Part shown: piece by piece, positions 17,994 through 27,083 of the stretch | How the letters are laid out: the number at the start of each line of letters is the position of its first letter | Numbering within the stretch: position 1 is the first letter of the stretch | Assembly: GCF_045862395.1 (NCBI RefSeq) | Contig: NZ_AP023087.1 | Coordinates: forward strand, 3,906,001-3,970,000 | Origin: Marinicellulosiphila megalodicopiae | GTDB taxonomy: Bacteria; Pseudomonadota; Gammaproteobacteria; Pseudomonadales; Natronospirillaceae | DNA: 64,000 nt | Direction of reading: 5' to 3' | The notes under the pieces: model-generated | Databases searched by the model: none | What the model was told of the DNA's origin: nothing | Seen by the model: the letters and a program-made list of their open reading frames with translations, nothing else | Position numbers and translations under genes: made by a program

Positions 17994-20612
17994 TTAGAAC
18001 TGGCTAAAGAATTTCCAAGACTCCGAAGGTACCCAAGAGTTTAAACCGTCACTTCCGCCGCCGCCATCGTGTGGCGCTGGATCATGGCCGCCATTATAAG
18101 TACAGACTTTGACTGGATAATTATCATCACAGCCTTGGTAGTCATAACAAACATGTCGAGACGGGCTGGATTGATTCCAAGTTGGAATCGTCGCCGCCGT
18201 ACAATTATTATCCTGCGCACGTTGCTCACCAATAAATTTCGCACCATGCTGGCCGTTACCTCGATCCCAAGGTGTCAGTGTATCGCCCATTCCGGTAGCG
18301 CTCATCCATGCAATAGGGTCGGTTGGCAGCGGATTGGGTAGCCAAATATTAAAGTTAGCAGGGCTGATTCCTACCGCGGCGCGAATTTGCTGTTGGTGAT
18401 TGGTTGATAGCGAGTAAGTGATCATGCCGCCAAAGCTAAAACCAGTAGCAAACACTCGAGACTCATCCACACACAGGTTACTGGTGACTTTCGCGATAAT
18501 GTCATTGAAAAGGAATCGGTTATCGGTTTCTTGCCATGTTGAACCAACTGATGAAGGTGCAACAAAAATAGCCGGCTCGCCCGCTGCAAGTGATTCACGG
18601 CGCAGACCATAATAGCTCCAGTTAGTTGCGCTTTGATTCGCCATACCGTGGTCGCCGGTGGCTATAGCATTATCGTTACTACCAATCCAATGGGAGGTAT
18701 AAAACAAGCGGTACGGTTTGTTGAAGTCATAATCAGCTGGAATATCAACAATAAACTCGCGATCTTGGTTATTGCTTCTAATGTACAGCTGTCTTGAAGT
18801 GGGTAGACCCCCGCTTACTGCTTGACCGCCTTGAAGCAATGTCGATCTGCCATCCATACCACAACCCATACTTTTAACTGGAGGGTTACCCTTTGGATAG
18901 TTACCCGGCACACCCGTAGCAACTTCATCAATCGGCCCGTCAAACTGGCCAATGTGTATCCAATCAAGGTCGGCATAATCGGTATCGCCTACTTCAACAC
19001 GAATTTTTTGCACGCCTGGCATTAAATGAACTTTACCTGCCGATAAGGTCTTGTATTCGCCCCAATTTGCCACATTTGGAATATCAAATGATTCGATCAA
19101 TGTTGAACCACATTGTGAAAGTTTTAATGTTCTGCCTGCGCCAACTGCTCCTGAACGAATCGTTACGTCAAAGTCGCCTTCAGCTTCAACTGAAATGGTA
19201 TATTCAAGCCATTCATCTTGCATCAGCCAGCCAACAGCAAAGCCACCATCAATCGTTTTAATATCAACAGCGTCGTTGATGCGATATTCACCGCCTTCGT
19301 TTGCCACAGTCACATCGTTGAAACCGTCGATGTCATAATCTTCCGCTTCGATTCGAGATGGAATCGTCGGTGCAAACTGATTAAAGGCAACACTTTCATC
19401 ACTTGGGCAAGTTTCGTGCACATAAAAGTCACAAGGTTCGCCTACTATGTTGCCATCAACAATTTCAAATGAATCGATATTAGCTAAACCTTGGTCAGTC
19501 AAAGACGTCAGTTTTATTTCATTTATACCTGCTTCTAAAGAAACAGTTTGGCTAACAGTCGTCCATTGTGCCCAGTCGGCTGTTTGTGCAAATGAAACCT
19601 CGTTAAGATCGGTGCCATTTATTGAAAGCGTACCTGCACGAGTCGTTGCTGCGCCATTAGCGTAGCGCCATTTAATTTCATATTGCCCTGCTTGTTGAAC
19701 GTTAACACTCCAACGGATTTTTGCGCCCACAGCATTGTTAACATCGGCAAAGCCTTCACCTGTGTAGCCCATGTGTACGGTATCCACTACCCCGTCAAAC
19801 AGACAAAAGCCCACTTCGTTTTCTTCAATTAAGAATGACATTGGAGCAGGCTCGCCGAAATCAATCATTAGCGTTTGTGAGTCCATACCACCTTTGTTAT
19901 CACTGACACTGGCAATAACTGTTTGGTTGCCCATGTAATCATAGGAGTCAATATTCAAACTATTTGACGTATTGATACTTTGACCGGCAATTATCCAGTT
20001 ATAGCTCAACATATCATTATCTGAATCGGTCGCATTGATTTCATAAATAGAATCATTCTGAGTAATCACATTAATAACAGGTGACTGATTCTCTTGAGCA
20101 ACCTGACCAAAATCAATAGGAACGGATTGAATCGCAGTGCCGCCTTTACCGTCTGTCACTGTCACCTGGACAACTTGATTGCCACTAGCATCTACATCAT
20201 CGATTACTAATTCACTTGAATTACCAATCGTGGCGCCATTTAATGTCCAAACATAACTTAATGTATCGCCGTCTAAATCCAAGGCTTGAACCTGATAACT
20301 ATTATTGATTTGATCAACCGAGCTAATCTGAGGGGCTCGATTGACTTGAGTCTGATTTTGAGTATCAGTTTGAGTGTCAGTTTGAGAATTAGTCTGGGTT
20401 TGGGTTTGGGTTTGGGTTTGGGTTTGGGTTTGGGTTTGGGTTTGGGTTTGGGTTTGGGTCTGGGTTTGGGTCTGTGTTTGGGTCTGACTGACCACCTCAG
20501 TTTGAGTGTCAGTTTGGTTATTTGAGTCAACGGTATTTTTTGTATCGTCACAGCTTATAAGCATCAAACTCGCCAGTATTCCTACCCCGGTTGTCATTTT
20601 ATAAAATCTCAT
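17994..20612 (-). CDS. CE1-like carbohydrate esterase lipoprotein with two PKD-like, CBM35-like and CBM6-like modules
   Basis: An 872-residue surface lipoprotein (lipobox LISC, Cys21). In order: a Thr/Gln-rich linker (about 28-92) containing a long QT repeat; two short cadherin/PKD-like domains (about 93-165 and 175-250); a CBM35-like module (about 258-390, ANGAATTRAGTLSING); a CBM6 module (about 415-560, RIEAEDYDI ... YADLDWIHIG); and a C-terminal esterase of the feruloyl/acetyl esterase or LpqC/PHB-depolymerase type. The nucleophile elbow is GFSFGG (Ser about 726) and the catalytic His is in CTYNGGHDPAP (about 843). It probably removes feruloyl or acetyl groups from arabinoxylan, given the GH10 and GH62 genes nearby. 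The exact substrate is inferred. Confidence 0.85.
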   Translation of the reverse strand: MRFYKMTTGVGILASLMLISCDDTKNTVDSNNQTDTQTEVVSQTQTQTQTQTQTQTQTQTQTQTQTQTQTQTQTNSQTDTQTDTQNQTQVNRAPQISSVDQINNSYQVQALDLDGDTLSYVWTLNGATIGNSSELVIDDVDASGNQVVQVTVTDGKGGTAIQSVPIDFGQVAQENQSPVINVITQNDSIYEINATDSDNDMLSYNWIIAGQSINTSNSLNIDSYDYMGNQTVIASVSDNKGGMDSQTLMIDFGEPAPMSFLIEENEVGFCLFDGVVDTVHMGYTGEGFADVNNAVGAKIRWSVNVQQAGQYEIKWRYANGAATTRAGTLSINGTDLNEVSFAQTADWAQWTTVSQTVSLEAGINEIKLTSLTDQGLANIDSFEIVDGNIVGEPCDFYVHETCPSDESVAFNQFAPTIPSRIEAEDYDIDGFNDVTVANEGGEYRINDAVDIKTIDGGFAVGWLMQDEWLEYTISVEAEGDFDVTIRSGAVGAGRTLKLSQCGSTLIESFDIPNVANWGEYKTLSAGKVHLMPGVQKIRVEVGDTDYADLDWIHIGQFDGPIDEVATGVPGNYPKGNPPVKSMGCGMDGRSTLLQGGQAVSGGLPTSRQLYIRSNNQDREFIVDIPADYDFNKPYRLFYTSHWIGSNDNAIATGDHGMANQSATNWSYYGLRRESLAAGEPAIFVAPSSVGSTWQETDNRFLFNDIIAKVTSNLCVDESRVFATGFSFGGMITYSLSTNHQQQIRAAVGISPANFNIWLPNPLPTDPIAWMSATGMGDTLTPWDRGNGQHGAKFIGEQRAQDNNCTAATIPTWNQSSPSRHVCYDYQGCDDNYPVKVCTYNGGHDPAPHDGGGGSDGLNSWVPSESWKFFSQF
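20396..20484. repeat. GGGTTT hexanucleotide tract coding a Gln-Thr repeat
   Basis: Ten uninterrupted GGGTTT units (20396-20455) followed by slightly varied units to 20484. On the minus strand they encode alternating Thr (ACC) and Gln (CAA) in the esterase linker. The codon uniformity indicates expansion by slippage or recombination. Six-base changes alter linker length without a frameshift. Confidence 0.9.
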
Positions 20613-20998
20613 AATTAAGCCTTTGCATTAGATATATTGATTCAACAATTGAATTCAATTTGCAAACAATTATAGCGAATTTAATATTACATAAAACAAA
20701 CTCAGCACACAAAATACAAACATTTATTACAAACAACATACAAATATACTGTAAACAAGAAAGACTGGATTCATCAGTTTTTCCAAGGTCTGCGCATCAA
20801 TACTTACTATATTCGCCCCTCCTTCCATTACTTTTGGGTAACAAACCACCTTGTTGATTTCAAGCTCATTTGAGACTTCAGGCCCATTTTTTTATATAAA
20901 TTCCCCACCTATGTCACATTTATTAAATATACCTATTTTTAAATAATCTAAAAACCATCAAAATACAAAACACTACATACAACAAACAAAGGTTAAAC
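20613..20998. other. Divergent intergenic region between two exported lipoprotein genes
   Basis: 386 bp of A+T-rich sequence separating the esterase gene (minus) from the PKD/cytochrome lipoprotein gene (plus). It must hold the promoters of both. I see no convincing operator or structured RNA in it. Confidence 0.5.
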
Positions 20999-23218
20999 AT
21001 GAATAACAAACCAATACTCCCAATTGCATTGATTGCCTTACTTTCTAGCTGCCAGCCATCCTCTGACGTTGGTCAAACCCAAACACAGACTAACAATTCG
21101 CTAGGACAGATATCTGATACTCAAACGGACACAAGCGCTGTAACGGATACCGAGTCTCAAACAGATTCAAATACCAACACTGAAACCAATTCATCAGTTG
21201 ATACTCAAACGCAAACAATTATAAATAATCCAGTTAATATGCCGCCAACGGCCAGTATTACAGCAGCAATTACCGCAGCACAGGCGCCAGCTCAACTTTC
21301 ATTTTTCTCAAATGTGAGTGATAGTGATGGCAGCGTAGTAAATTACACTTGGAGAGTTGATGGAATGGTGGTTTCAACACAACCAAATTTCTCTCATACA
21401 TTCAGCCAAGCCAGAAACTATGAATTGTCTTTAATTGTGGCCGATAATGATGGTGCTAATTCAGTAGCAGCGATTCAACAAATTATCATATCTTCAACCC
21501 CACCAATCAATCAAAAGCCAGTAGCAGTCATTACTGCTGATATCCTCTCTGGTGATGCTCCCCTAACGGTAAGCTTTACTGCAGATCAGTCAATGGACGA
21601 TTTAAATGATATTAAATCGTATCAGTGGAAGATTAATAATCAATTAGAAAGCTCTAACATCAGCTTTACTAAAGTGTTTGATAGCGCAGCTAAATATAAC
21701 GTGACACTTATGGTAACCGATGGTGAAGGCAATGAATCTACTGTCGTGACTAAATTAATTGATGTCACCGCAGCAGTCGACACGGCACCAACGGCAAATT
21801 TTGAGATCACTGGTAATGAATTAGACGTTGATGTTAACGCAGCAAACTCCACAGACTTAGAAAGCCCTAATGCTTTAAAATATTCTTGGAACTTTAACAA
21901 TGAACATGAAATTTTAAATAGCACTAGCGCAACAGCAAATTATACCTTCGCTAATGGTGGCATGAAAAATATTACCCTAACGGTAACTGATCCATCTGGA
22001 AATACAGATGACATCACTCAATCCTATGATGCTGTTGAGCCTGTAAGCGAATATGACCAATTGTTAAATACATTAGCCGCTAATGTATTAGCTAAACACT
22101 GTATTGAATGTCACGCTGCCGATTCAGGTAAACCGATTCGTTTTGCAGGCTCTTCGCCACAAGATCTAGAAGCAGGCATTACCAATTACATTTTGGCCAG
22201 AAACCCAGCTAACGTGAATCGTGTGAAATACACACCAAGTGAATCAAATGGATACACCCATCCAGGTGGACACATTATTTATTCTTCAGTACCAGCATGG
22301 GAGCAATTGGTTGACATGATTGCTGCAAATAACCCTCCTGCAGATGTACCAGATGGCGATGAAAGTTATATTTTAAATTCATCACGCGCTAACTTTGATG
22401 TGTATGACATTCAAAACTGTGGTAAAAATCAAGTCATGAAATCTGGAAACCGCTTTGTGGTAAATGGTAATGGCGTAAGATTTGGCGGTTGGAGTTCTCC
22501 TAATGATAACTCTACAGATAAGTCTGCATTTATCGGCTATTTACGTAGCGCAGATTTCTCAGTTTACAATATGGCTAACGACTACAATGGCTTTGCAGAT
22601 GATTGTAATAACGTCAGAACATTAAATGACATCTTGCTTAAAAAATTCAACATGTGGGGCAATCAACATCCAACGGGTATTCAACTTTGGATTAATGACA
22701 ACAAAATGAGAATGGCCGATATTGATACTGTTGTGGTCGATATGAGAATCAATTCAGCTTTAACCGTATTACCAACCATGCAAGAAATTAAAAACACTTA
22801 TGCAGGTATTTTAACTAGTGCGCAAGTTGAAGATATGGACGACAGTGAATATCACGCCAACTTAATATTAAATCTTGGTCGTAATCCTGGTGAAAATGAA
22901 GGTGAAAACCAAGCATTAGTTGATCTGCATTTCACAAGAAATGACTTAGACAAATGGATGCGTGTACGTATTCCAATTGAAAAATTCAGAACGTACTACA
23001 CATTAAATTATCAAGATCAAAGCCGAAGCTTAGCGCAACTTGCAAACTTAACTGTTGGCGTGGTTACCTTCATGGGTGAAACCAAAACAAGAAAAGTGGC
23101 ACAAAACTATGGCGTCAATAACATAGAAAGTATTCCAAAATTGTTTAAAGAAATGCCAATCGAAATCAAATCCATTGAGCTTTCAAGACAAGAAAACGAT
23201 TTTGTAAACGAGCTTTAA
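20999..23218 (+). CDS. Lipoprotein with three PKD domains, a CxxCH cytochrome-like segment and an unrecognised C-terminal domain
   Basis: A 739-residue lipoprotein (LLSSC, Cys18). A Thr/Gln/Asp-rich linker (20-78) is followed by three PKD-like domains (about 80-165, 172-258, 262-345). Next comes a short cytochrome-c-like segment with one CIECH (368-372), resembling the haem modules of the DUF1592 proteins. The last ~285 residues (455-739) match nothing I can name. They are rich in aromatic and Asn/Asp residues (NGNGVRFGGWSSPND, HPTGIQLWINDNK, MRVRIPIEKFRTYY), which suggests a beta-sandwich carbohydrate-binding or enzymatic domain. Its place between an esterase and a xylanase suggests a role in arabinoxylan use, perhaps delivering electrons to an oxidative enzyme. 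That is inference. Confidence 0.75.
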   Translation: MNNKPILPIALIALLSSCQPSSDVGQTQTQTNNSLGQISDTQTDTSAVTDTESQTDSNTNTETNSSVDTQTQTIINNPVNMPPTASITAAITAAQAPAQLSFFSNVSDSDGSVVNYTWRVDGMVVSTQPNFSHTFSQARNYELSLIVADNDGANSVAAIQQIIISSTPPINQKPVAVITADILSGDAPLTVSFTADQSMDDLNDIKSYQWKINNQLESSNISFTKVFDSAAKYNVTLMVTDGEGNESTVVTKLIDVTAAVDTAPTANFEITGNELDVDVNAANSTDLESPNALKYSWNFNNEHEILNSTSATANYTFANGGMKNITLTVTDPSGNTDDITQSYDAVEPVSEYDQLLNTLAANVLAKHCIECHAADSGKPIRFAGSSPQDLEAGITNYILARNPANVNRVKYTPSESNGYTHPGGHIIYSSVPAWEQLVDMIAANNPPADVPDGDESYILNSSRANFDVYDIQNCGKNQVMKSGNRFVVNGNGVRFGGWSSPNDNSTDKSAFIGYLRSADFSVYNMANDYNGFADDCNNVRTLNDILLKKFNMWGNQHPTGIQLWINDNKMRMADIDTVVVDMRINSALTVLPTMQEIKNTYAGILTSAQVEDMDDSEYHANLILNLGRNPGENEGENQALVDLHFTRNDLDKWMRVRIPIEKFRTYYTLNYQDQSRSLAQLANLTVGVVTFMGETKTRKVAQNYGVNNIESIPKLFKEMPIEIKSIELSRQENDFVNEL

Positions 23219-23335
23219 ATCTCTAAAAGACTTTGCAAAATTTTTGTAAATTTTTGTAAATTTTTGAAAGGTGGGTCATTTATTTATATCCAAATGACTC
23301 ACCGAAAAAATCTAAGTGACTCAGAGCAATCTTAA

Positions 23336-23412
23336 GATAATTAAAAGATGCAACACTCTTGATAATTAAAAAGATACAACACTCTAGATAATTAAAAACA
23401 TACAACACTTTT
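23336..23412 (+). repeat. Three tandem 25-26 bp repeats
   Basis: GATAATTAAAAGATGCAACA-type units at 23336-23360, 23361-23386 and 23387-23412, each ending CAACACTYTW. They lie between the PKD/cytochrome gene and its terminator. A shorter AAATTTTTGT tandem is at about 23241-23270. No function is evident. Confidence 0.8.
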
Positions 23413-23413
23413 C

Positions 23414-23449
23414 AGCAGCAATAATTTTGTATTTTATTGCTGCTTTTTT
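23414..23449 (+). terminator. Intrinsic terminator after the PKD/cytochrome lipoprotein gene
   Basis: A perfect 11-bp stem (AGCAGCAATAA and TTATTGCTGCT, 9-nt loop) followed by TTTTTC. It lies about 195 bp after the stop codon. The remaining ~310 bp to the xylanase gene is A+T-rich with no other feature I can support. Confidence 0.82.
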
Positions 23450-23762
23450 CTTTCTAGATCATATCGCCCCTCTCTCAACACCCCCCTTCCAAATAGTATG
23501 TTCCTTTATAAATTCGATTAATTTTAAATTTTTTTGATCAATACCCAGCGCAAAAAGCAAATTCAGAAACGATAACCACGTCTGATTTTGTATGCAACAT
23601 GTAAATTTCTCATTGAAAAACAACAATGCAAACACTTACAATACTTATTATACAAAACAATAACATTCATATATCAAAGCAAAACATACACAAAGTGATG
23701 TCGCCAATTGATCTTAGAACAGTGATTCTGGCAATTATTTAACCAAATAAAGAGATAACATT

Positions 23763-26753
23763 ATGAATCCTAAACTACTATCCGCCGCATGCTGCATTGC
23801 ATTATTTGCAGGTTGTATCAGCCCTGAAGGTTCACCTGATGACACCGACACCAACACAAATACTTCAATCAATCATCCACCAATAGTAACGCCAAGTGCT
23901 AGTGTAAATAATTCAACCGTCAGTTTTAATGCATCTGCGTCAGATCAAGACGGCGATGTGCTTACGTATTTATGGGATTTCAAAGACGGCAATACTTCTA
24001 CTGATGCCTCTGCTGTGCATAATTTCACTCAAAGTGATGTTGAACAAACCATAATGGTTTCGTTAACTGTTTTAGATGGTAAAGGCGGCTCGGTTTTTAA
24101 ATCCGTGCCTATAGTTATCCCTGCTAAACCATTAGTTAAAACAATCCCAAGTGCAACGCCTTCTGTGCAAATTTCTGCAACGGGTTTAGCTGCCTTTACA
24201 GCGCAAGCATTTGATGCTGATGGAGATGTTTTAACCTATTTATGGGATTTTAAAGATGGTACTACTGATATTACAGAAAATCCTTCTCATCAATATACAT
24301 TGTTAGATAATGCTCAATCCTTAAATGTAACGTTAATTGTGTCTGACGAAGATGATAATGAGGTTAACGCTAATGTCACCGTTAATATTCCAGCTAAAGC
24401 AGTGGTAAATAACAATACTGTTCCACAGGTTAATCCAACTGTTAGTGTTGCAAATTCAGGTATTGCTTCATTTAGTGCAAATGCTAGTGATCTTGATGGT
24501 GATATTTTAACTTATTTATGGACCTTTGGAGATGGTAGTACCTCTATTGAGCAAAACCCATTGCATCAATATGCCAAACAAGCGCAAGTCTCATCTTATT
24601 CTGTCTCTTTAGTTGTCACTGATGAAGATAATAATAATATTTCTAAAACTGTGCCTGTGACGATTTCAGCGCAAGAAGTGGTTAATTCTGCTCCTACTGT
24701 CGAACCTATTGCTCAACAAAGTTCACTTACAGATACAACCTTAACTATGAATTTTTCTGCAGGGGCAACCGATGCGGATAACGATAACTTAACTTATGTT
24801 TGGGACTTTAAAGATGGTGGTTCTGCTACAACGGCTACACCTTCCCATGACTTCACTCGTTTAGATGCAGCTTCAACGGTTGCTGTGACAGTAAGCGTGA
24901 GTGATTCTGTGAATCCAGCAGTGACAAAAACAATCAATGTGACTGTTCCCGCTAAAGAAGCGCCTCAAATTACAGATGTGACGTTAACGATTGAAGAAAA
25001 CACAATTGGCTATTGTGGTGTAAATGGTGTGATTGCAAATAATCATGTGGGTGCTGTTGGTGATGGCTTTGCAGATAGCGCGAATTCAAATGGCGCGGCA
25101 ATGGGCTGGGCAATTGATGTAAGTGCTGCTGGCACATACGATATTGAATTTAGATACGCTAATGGTGGCGCAGCTGCACGAACTGCACAAGTTTCTGCAA
25201 ACGGCTCTAACCAATCCATCAGCTTTGCAGCCGATGCGAATAATTGGGCTGCATGGAAAACTCAATCTGTTGATCTAGCGTTAACTGCTGGCACTAACTA
25301 CATCACGCTGACTTCTACTACAGCAGATGGCTTAGCAAATATCGATTCGGTGACGGTTTCTGGCATGATCATGGGCGATGCTCAATTAAATGAAGCTGCG
25401 TGTACTTCTATGTATTTTGTGCCTTCCAACAATTTTGTCACCAATGGTGATGTTGAAAGCGGAACAGTTAATTGGGCAAATCGAGGTGCTGCAACAGTGA
25501 CACAAACGACTGCGCAAAAACATGGCGGCAACAATAGTTTGTATGTGACCGGTCGAACTGCAACTTGGCATGGTGCAAGTTTCGCAGCGGGTAATCTTGA
25601 AAATAACAGCGAATACGATGTGGCTGTTTGGGTGAAATTAGCAGCAGGCTCGCCAGATGCTCAGATTCATTTAACGGCTAAGCGTATGGATGACACCGAC
25701 GATACAACCTATTTAGAATACTCAAATGTTGACACCCAAACGGTAACGGCAAATGAATGGACACTGCTTCATGGTTTGTATACGCCCGTTGATGAAACCA
25801 ATTTCCAACAATTCATTATTGAGTCAGCAAACGATACGGTTTCGTATTATGTGGATGACTTTACAGTAGGCGGTACGCCTGGGGTTGCACCTCCTCCTTC
25901 AAATAATGGGTTTTACATCGGTAACATCACAACAAATGGTGCGATTCGCAATGATTTCTTACAATATTGGAATCAATTGTCATTAGAAAACGGTGGCAAA
26001 TGGGATGCCGTTGAACCGACACGCGATAATTACAATTGGACTAAAAGTGATGAGGCTTACCAATTTACAAGAGCCAATGGCATTCCATATAAACACCATA
26101 CCTTTGTTTGGGGCAGCCAAGCGCCAAATTGGATTGGAAATTTATCTCCTAATGAACAAGCGGCTGAAATTGAAGAATTAATTCGCGATTTCTGTACAAG
26201 GTATCCAGATGTTGAACAAATTGATGTGGTGAATGAAGCAACTCCAGGTCATGCACCTGCTGAATTTGCAAGAAATGCGTTTGGTAATGATTGGATTATT
26301 AAATCATTTCAATTAGCAAGACAGTACTGCCCTAACTCTGAATTAATTTTAAACGATTACAACGTATTAAGCTGGGACACTGATAAATTTATTACAATGG
26401 CAAGACCTGCGGTTAACTCAGGTTACGTAGATGCGATTGGCTTACAATCTCACGGGTTAGAAACTTGGAGCCTCTCAGATTTGACATCTAAGTTGAATCA
26501 AATTGCAGCATTAGGTTTACCAATTTATATCTCTGAATACGATATTGGATCGACAAATGATCAAACTCAATTAAACATTATGAAAGAGCAATTCCCAATG
26601 TTCTATAACCACCCTTCGGTTAAAGGCATTACGCTTTGGGGTTATGTTTCTGGCGCAACGTGGATTACTGGTAGTGGCTTGATGAGCTCAAACGGTACCC
26701 CAAGACCTGCTTTGACATGGTTGATGGACTACTTAGAAAACAATCCTAAATAA
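23763..26753 (+). CDS. GH10 endo-1,4-beta-xylanase lipoprotein with four PKD domains, CBM35-like and CBM4_9-like modules
   Basis: A 996-residue surface lipoprotein (LFAGC, Cys18). Four PKD domains (about 36-125, 130-215, 220-305, 307-398) carry the signature WDFKDG or WTFGDG. A CBM35-like module (about 400-540) shares the ANGG(A)A(T)R pattern with the neighbouring esterase and GH62 proteins. A CBM4/9-like module (about 550-705, VTGRTATWHGASF) is followed by the GH10 catalytic barrel (about 715-996). The acid/base Glu is in DVVNEA (E825) and the nucleophile in IYISEYD (E925). It cleaves internal beta-1,4 xylosidic bonds in xylan. It has its own strong terminator. Module order is the same as in the GH62 protein downstream. 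Confidence 0.95.
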   Translation: MNPKLLSAACCIALFAGCISPEGSPDDTDTNTNTSINHPPIVTPSASVNNSTVSFNASASDQDGDVLTYLWDFKDGNTSTDASAVHNFTQSDVEQTIMVSLTVLDGKGGSVFKSVPIVIPAKPLVKTIPSATPSVQISATGLAAFTAQAFDADGDVLTYLWDFKDGTTDITENPSHQYTLLDNAQSLNVTLIVSDEDDNEVNANVTVNIPAKAVVNNNTVPQVNPTVSVANSGIASFSANASDLDGDILTYLWTFGDGSTSIEQNPLHQYAKQAQVSSYSVSLVVTDEDNNNISKTVPVTISAQEVVNSAPTVEPIAQQSSLTDTTLTMNFSAGATDADNDNLTYVWDFKDGGSATTATPSHDFTRLDAASTVAVTVSVSDSVNPAVTKTINVTVPAKEAPQITDVTLTIEENTIGYCGVNGVIANNHVGAVGDGFADSANSNGAAMGWAIDVSAAGTYDIEFRYANGGAAARTAQVSANGSNQSISFAADANNWAAWKTQSVDLALTAGTNYITLTSTTADGLANIDSVTVSGMIMGDAQLNEAACTSMYFVPSNNFVTNGDVESGTVNWANRGAATVTQTTAQKHGGNNSLYVTGRTATWHGASFAAGNLENNSEYDVAVWVKLAAGSPDAQIHLTAKRMDDTDDTTYLEYSNVDTQTVTANEWTLLHGLYTPVDETNFQQFIIESANDTVSYYVDDFTVGGTPGVAPPPSNNGFYIGNITTNGAIRNDFLQYWNQLSLENGGKWDAVEPTRDNYNWTKSDEAYQFTRANGIPYKHHTFVWGSQAPNWIGNLSPNEQAAEIEELIRDFCTRYPDVEQIDVVNEATPGHAPAEFARNAFGNDWIIKSFQLARQYCPNSELILNDYNVLSWDTDKFITMARPAVNSGYVDAIGLQSHGLETWSLSDLTSKLNQIAALGLPIYISEYDIGSTNDQTQLNIMKEQFPMFYNHPSVKGITLWGYVSGATWITGSGLMSSNGTPRPALTWLMDYLENNPK

Positions 26754-26767
26754 TTTTTTTGGAATCT

Positions 26768-26796
26768 AAAAAAGCACGACTTAGTCGTGCTTTTTT
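26768..26796 (+). terminator. Intrinsic terminator after GH10 gene
   Basis: A 13-bp perfect stem, AAAAAAGCACGAC and GTCGTGCTTTTTT, with a TTA loop, starting 15 bp after the stop. The following 285 bp to the GH62 gene is A+T-rich with no other recognisable feature. Confidence 0.93.
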
Positions 26797-27083
26797 GTGG
26801 GCGCTCTCAATATGAACAGATATGTAAGCCAAGTTATATATGTTGGCTAATAGCAAAATCTTGCGAAGTAAGAGTTAGTAATAGTTTTCGTGTAGAAGTA
26901 ATTTGTTTGATTGTGTTTTTTATAAATATACCCATTAATTGTTTTCTATTTGTTAATAAAATGTTGCAAATGTAGGGATAGTTCCATTATTTATTATGTA
27001 AATAAGAGTACGATTCTGTAAGTAATTGAAAATTTAAATGTGTTCTAGAAATTCATGAATTCATTGCTTATAGGAGCATACCC

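Noticed and set aside
20396..20484. Telomere sequence
   Set aside because: The GGGTTT repeat is internal to a coding frame, encodes a Thr-Gln linker and has no chromosome-end context.
20286..20525. Plus-strand frame of Gly-Leu repeats opposite the esterase linker
   Set aside because: It is the complement of the GGGTTT tract; the minus-strand frame has a signal peptide and catalytic domains and explains the sequence.
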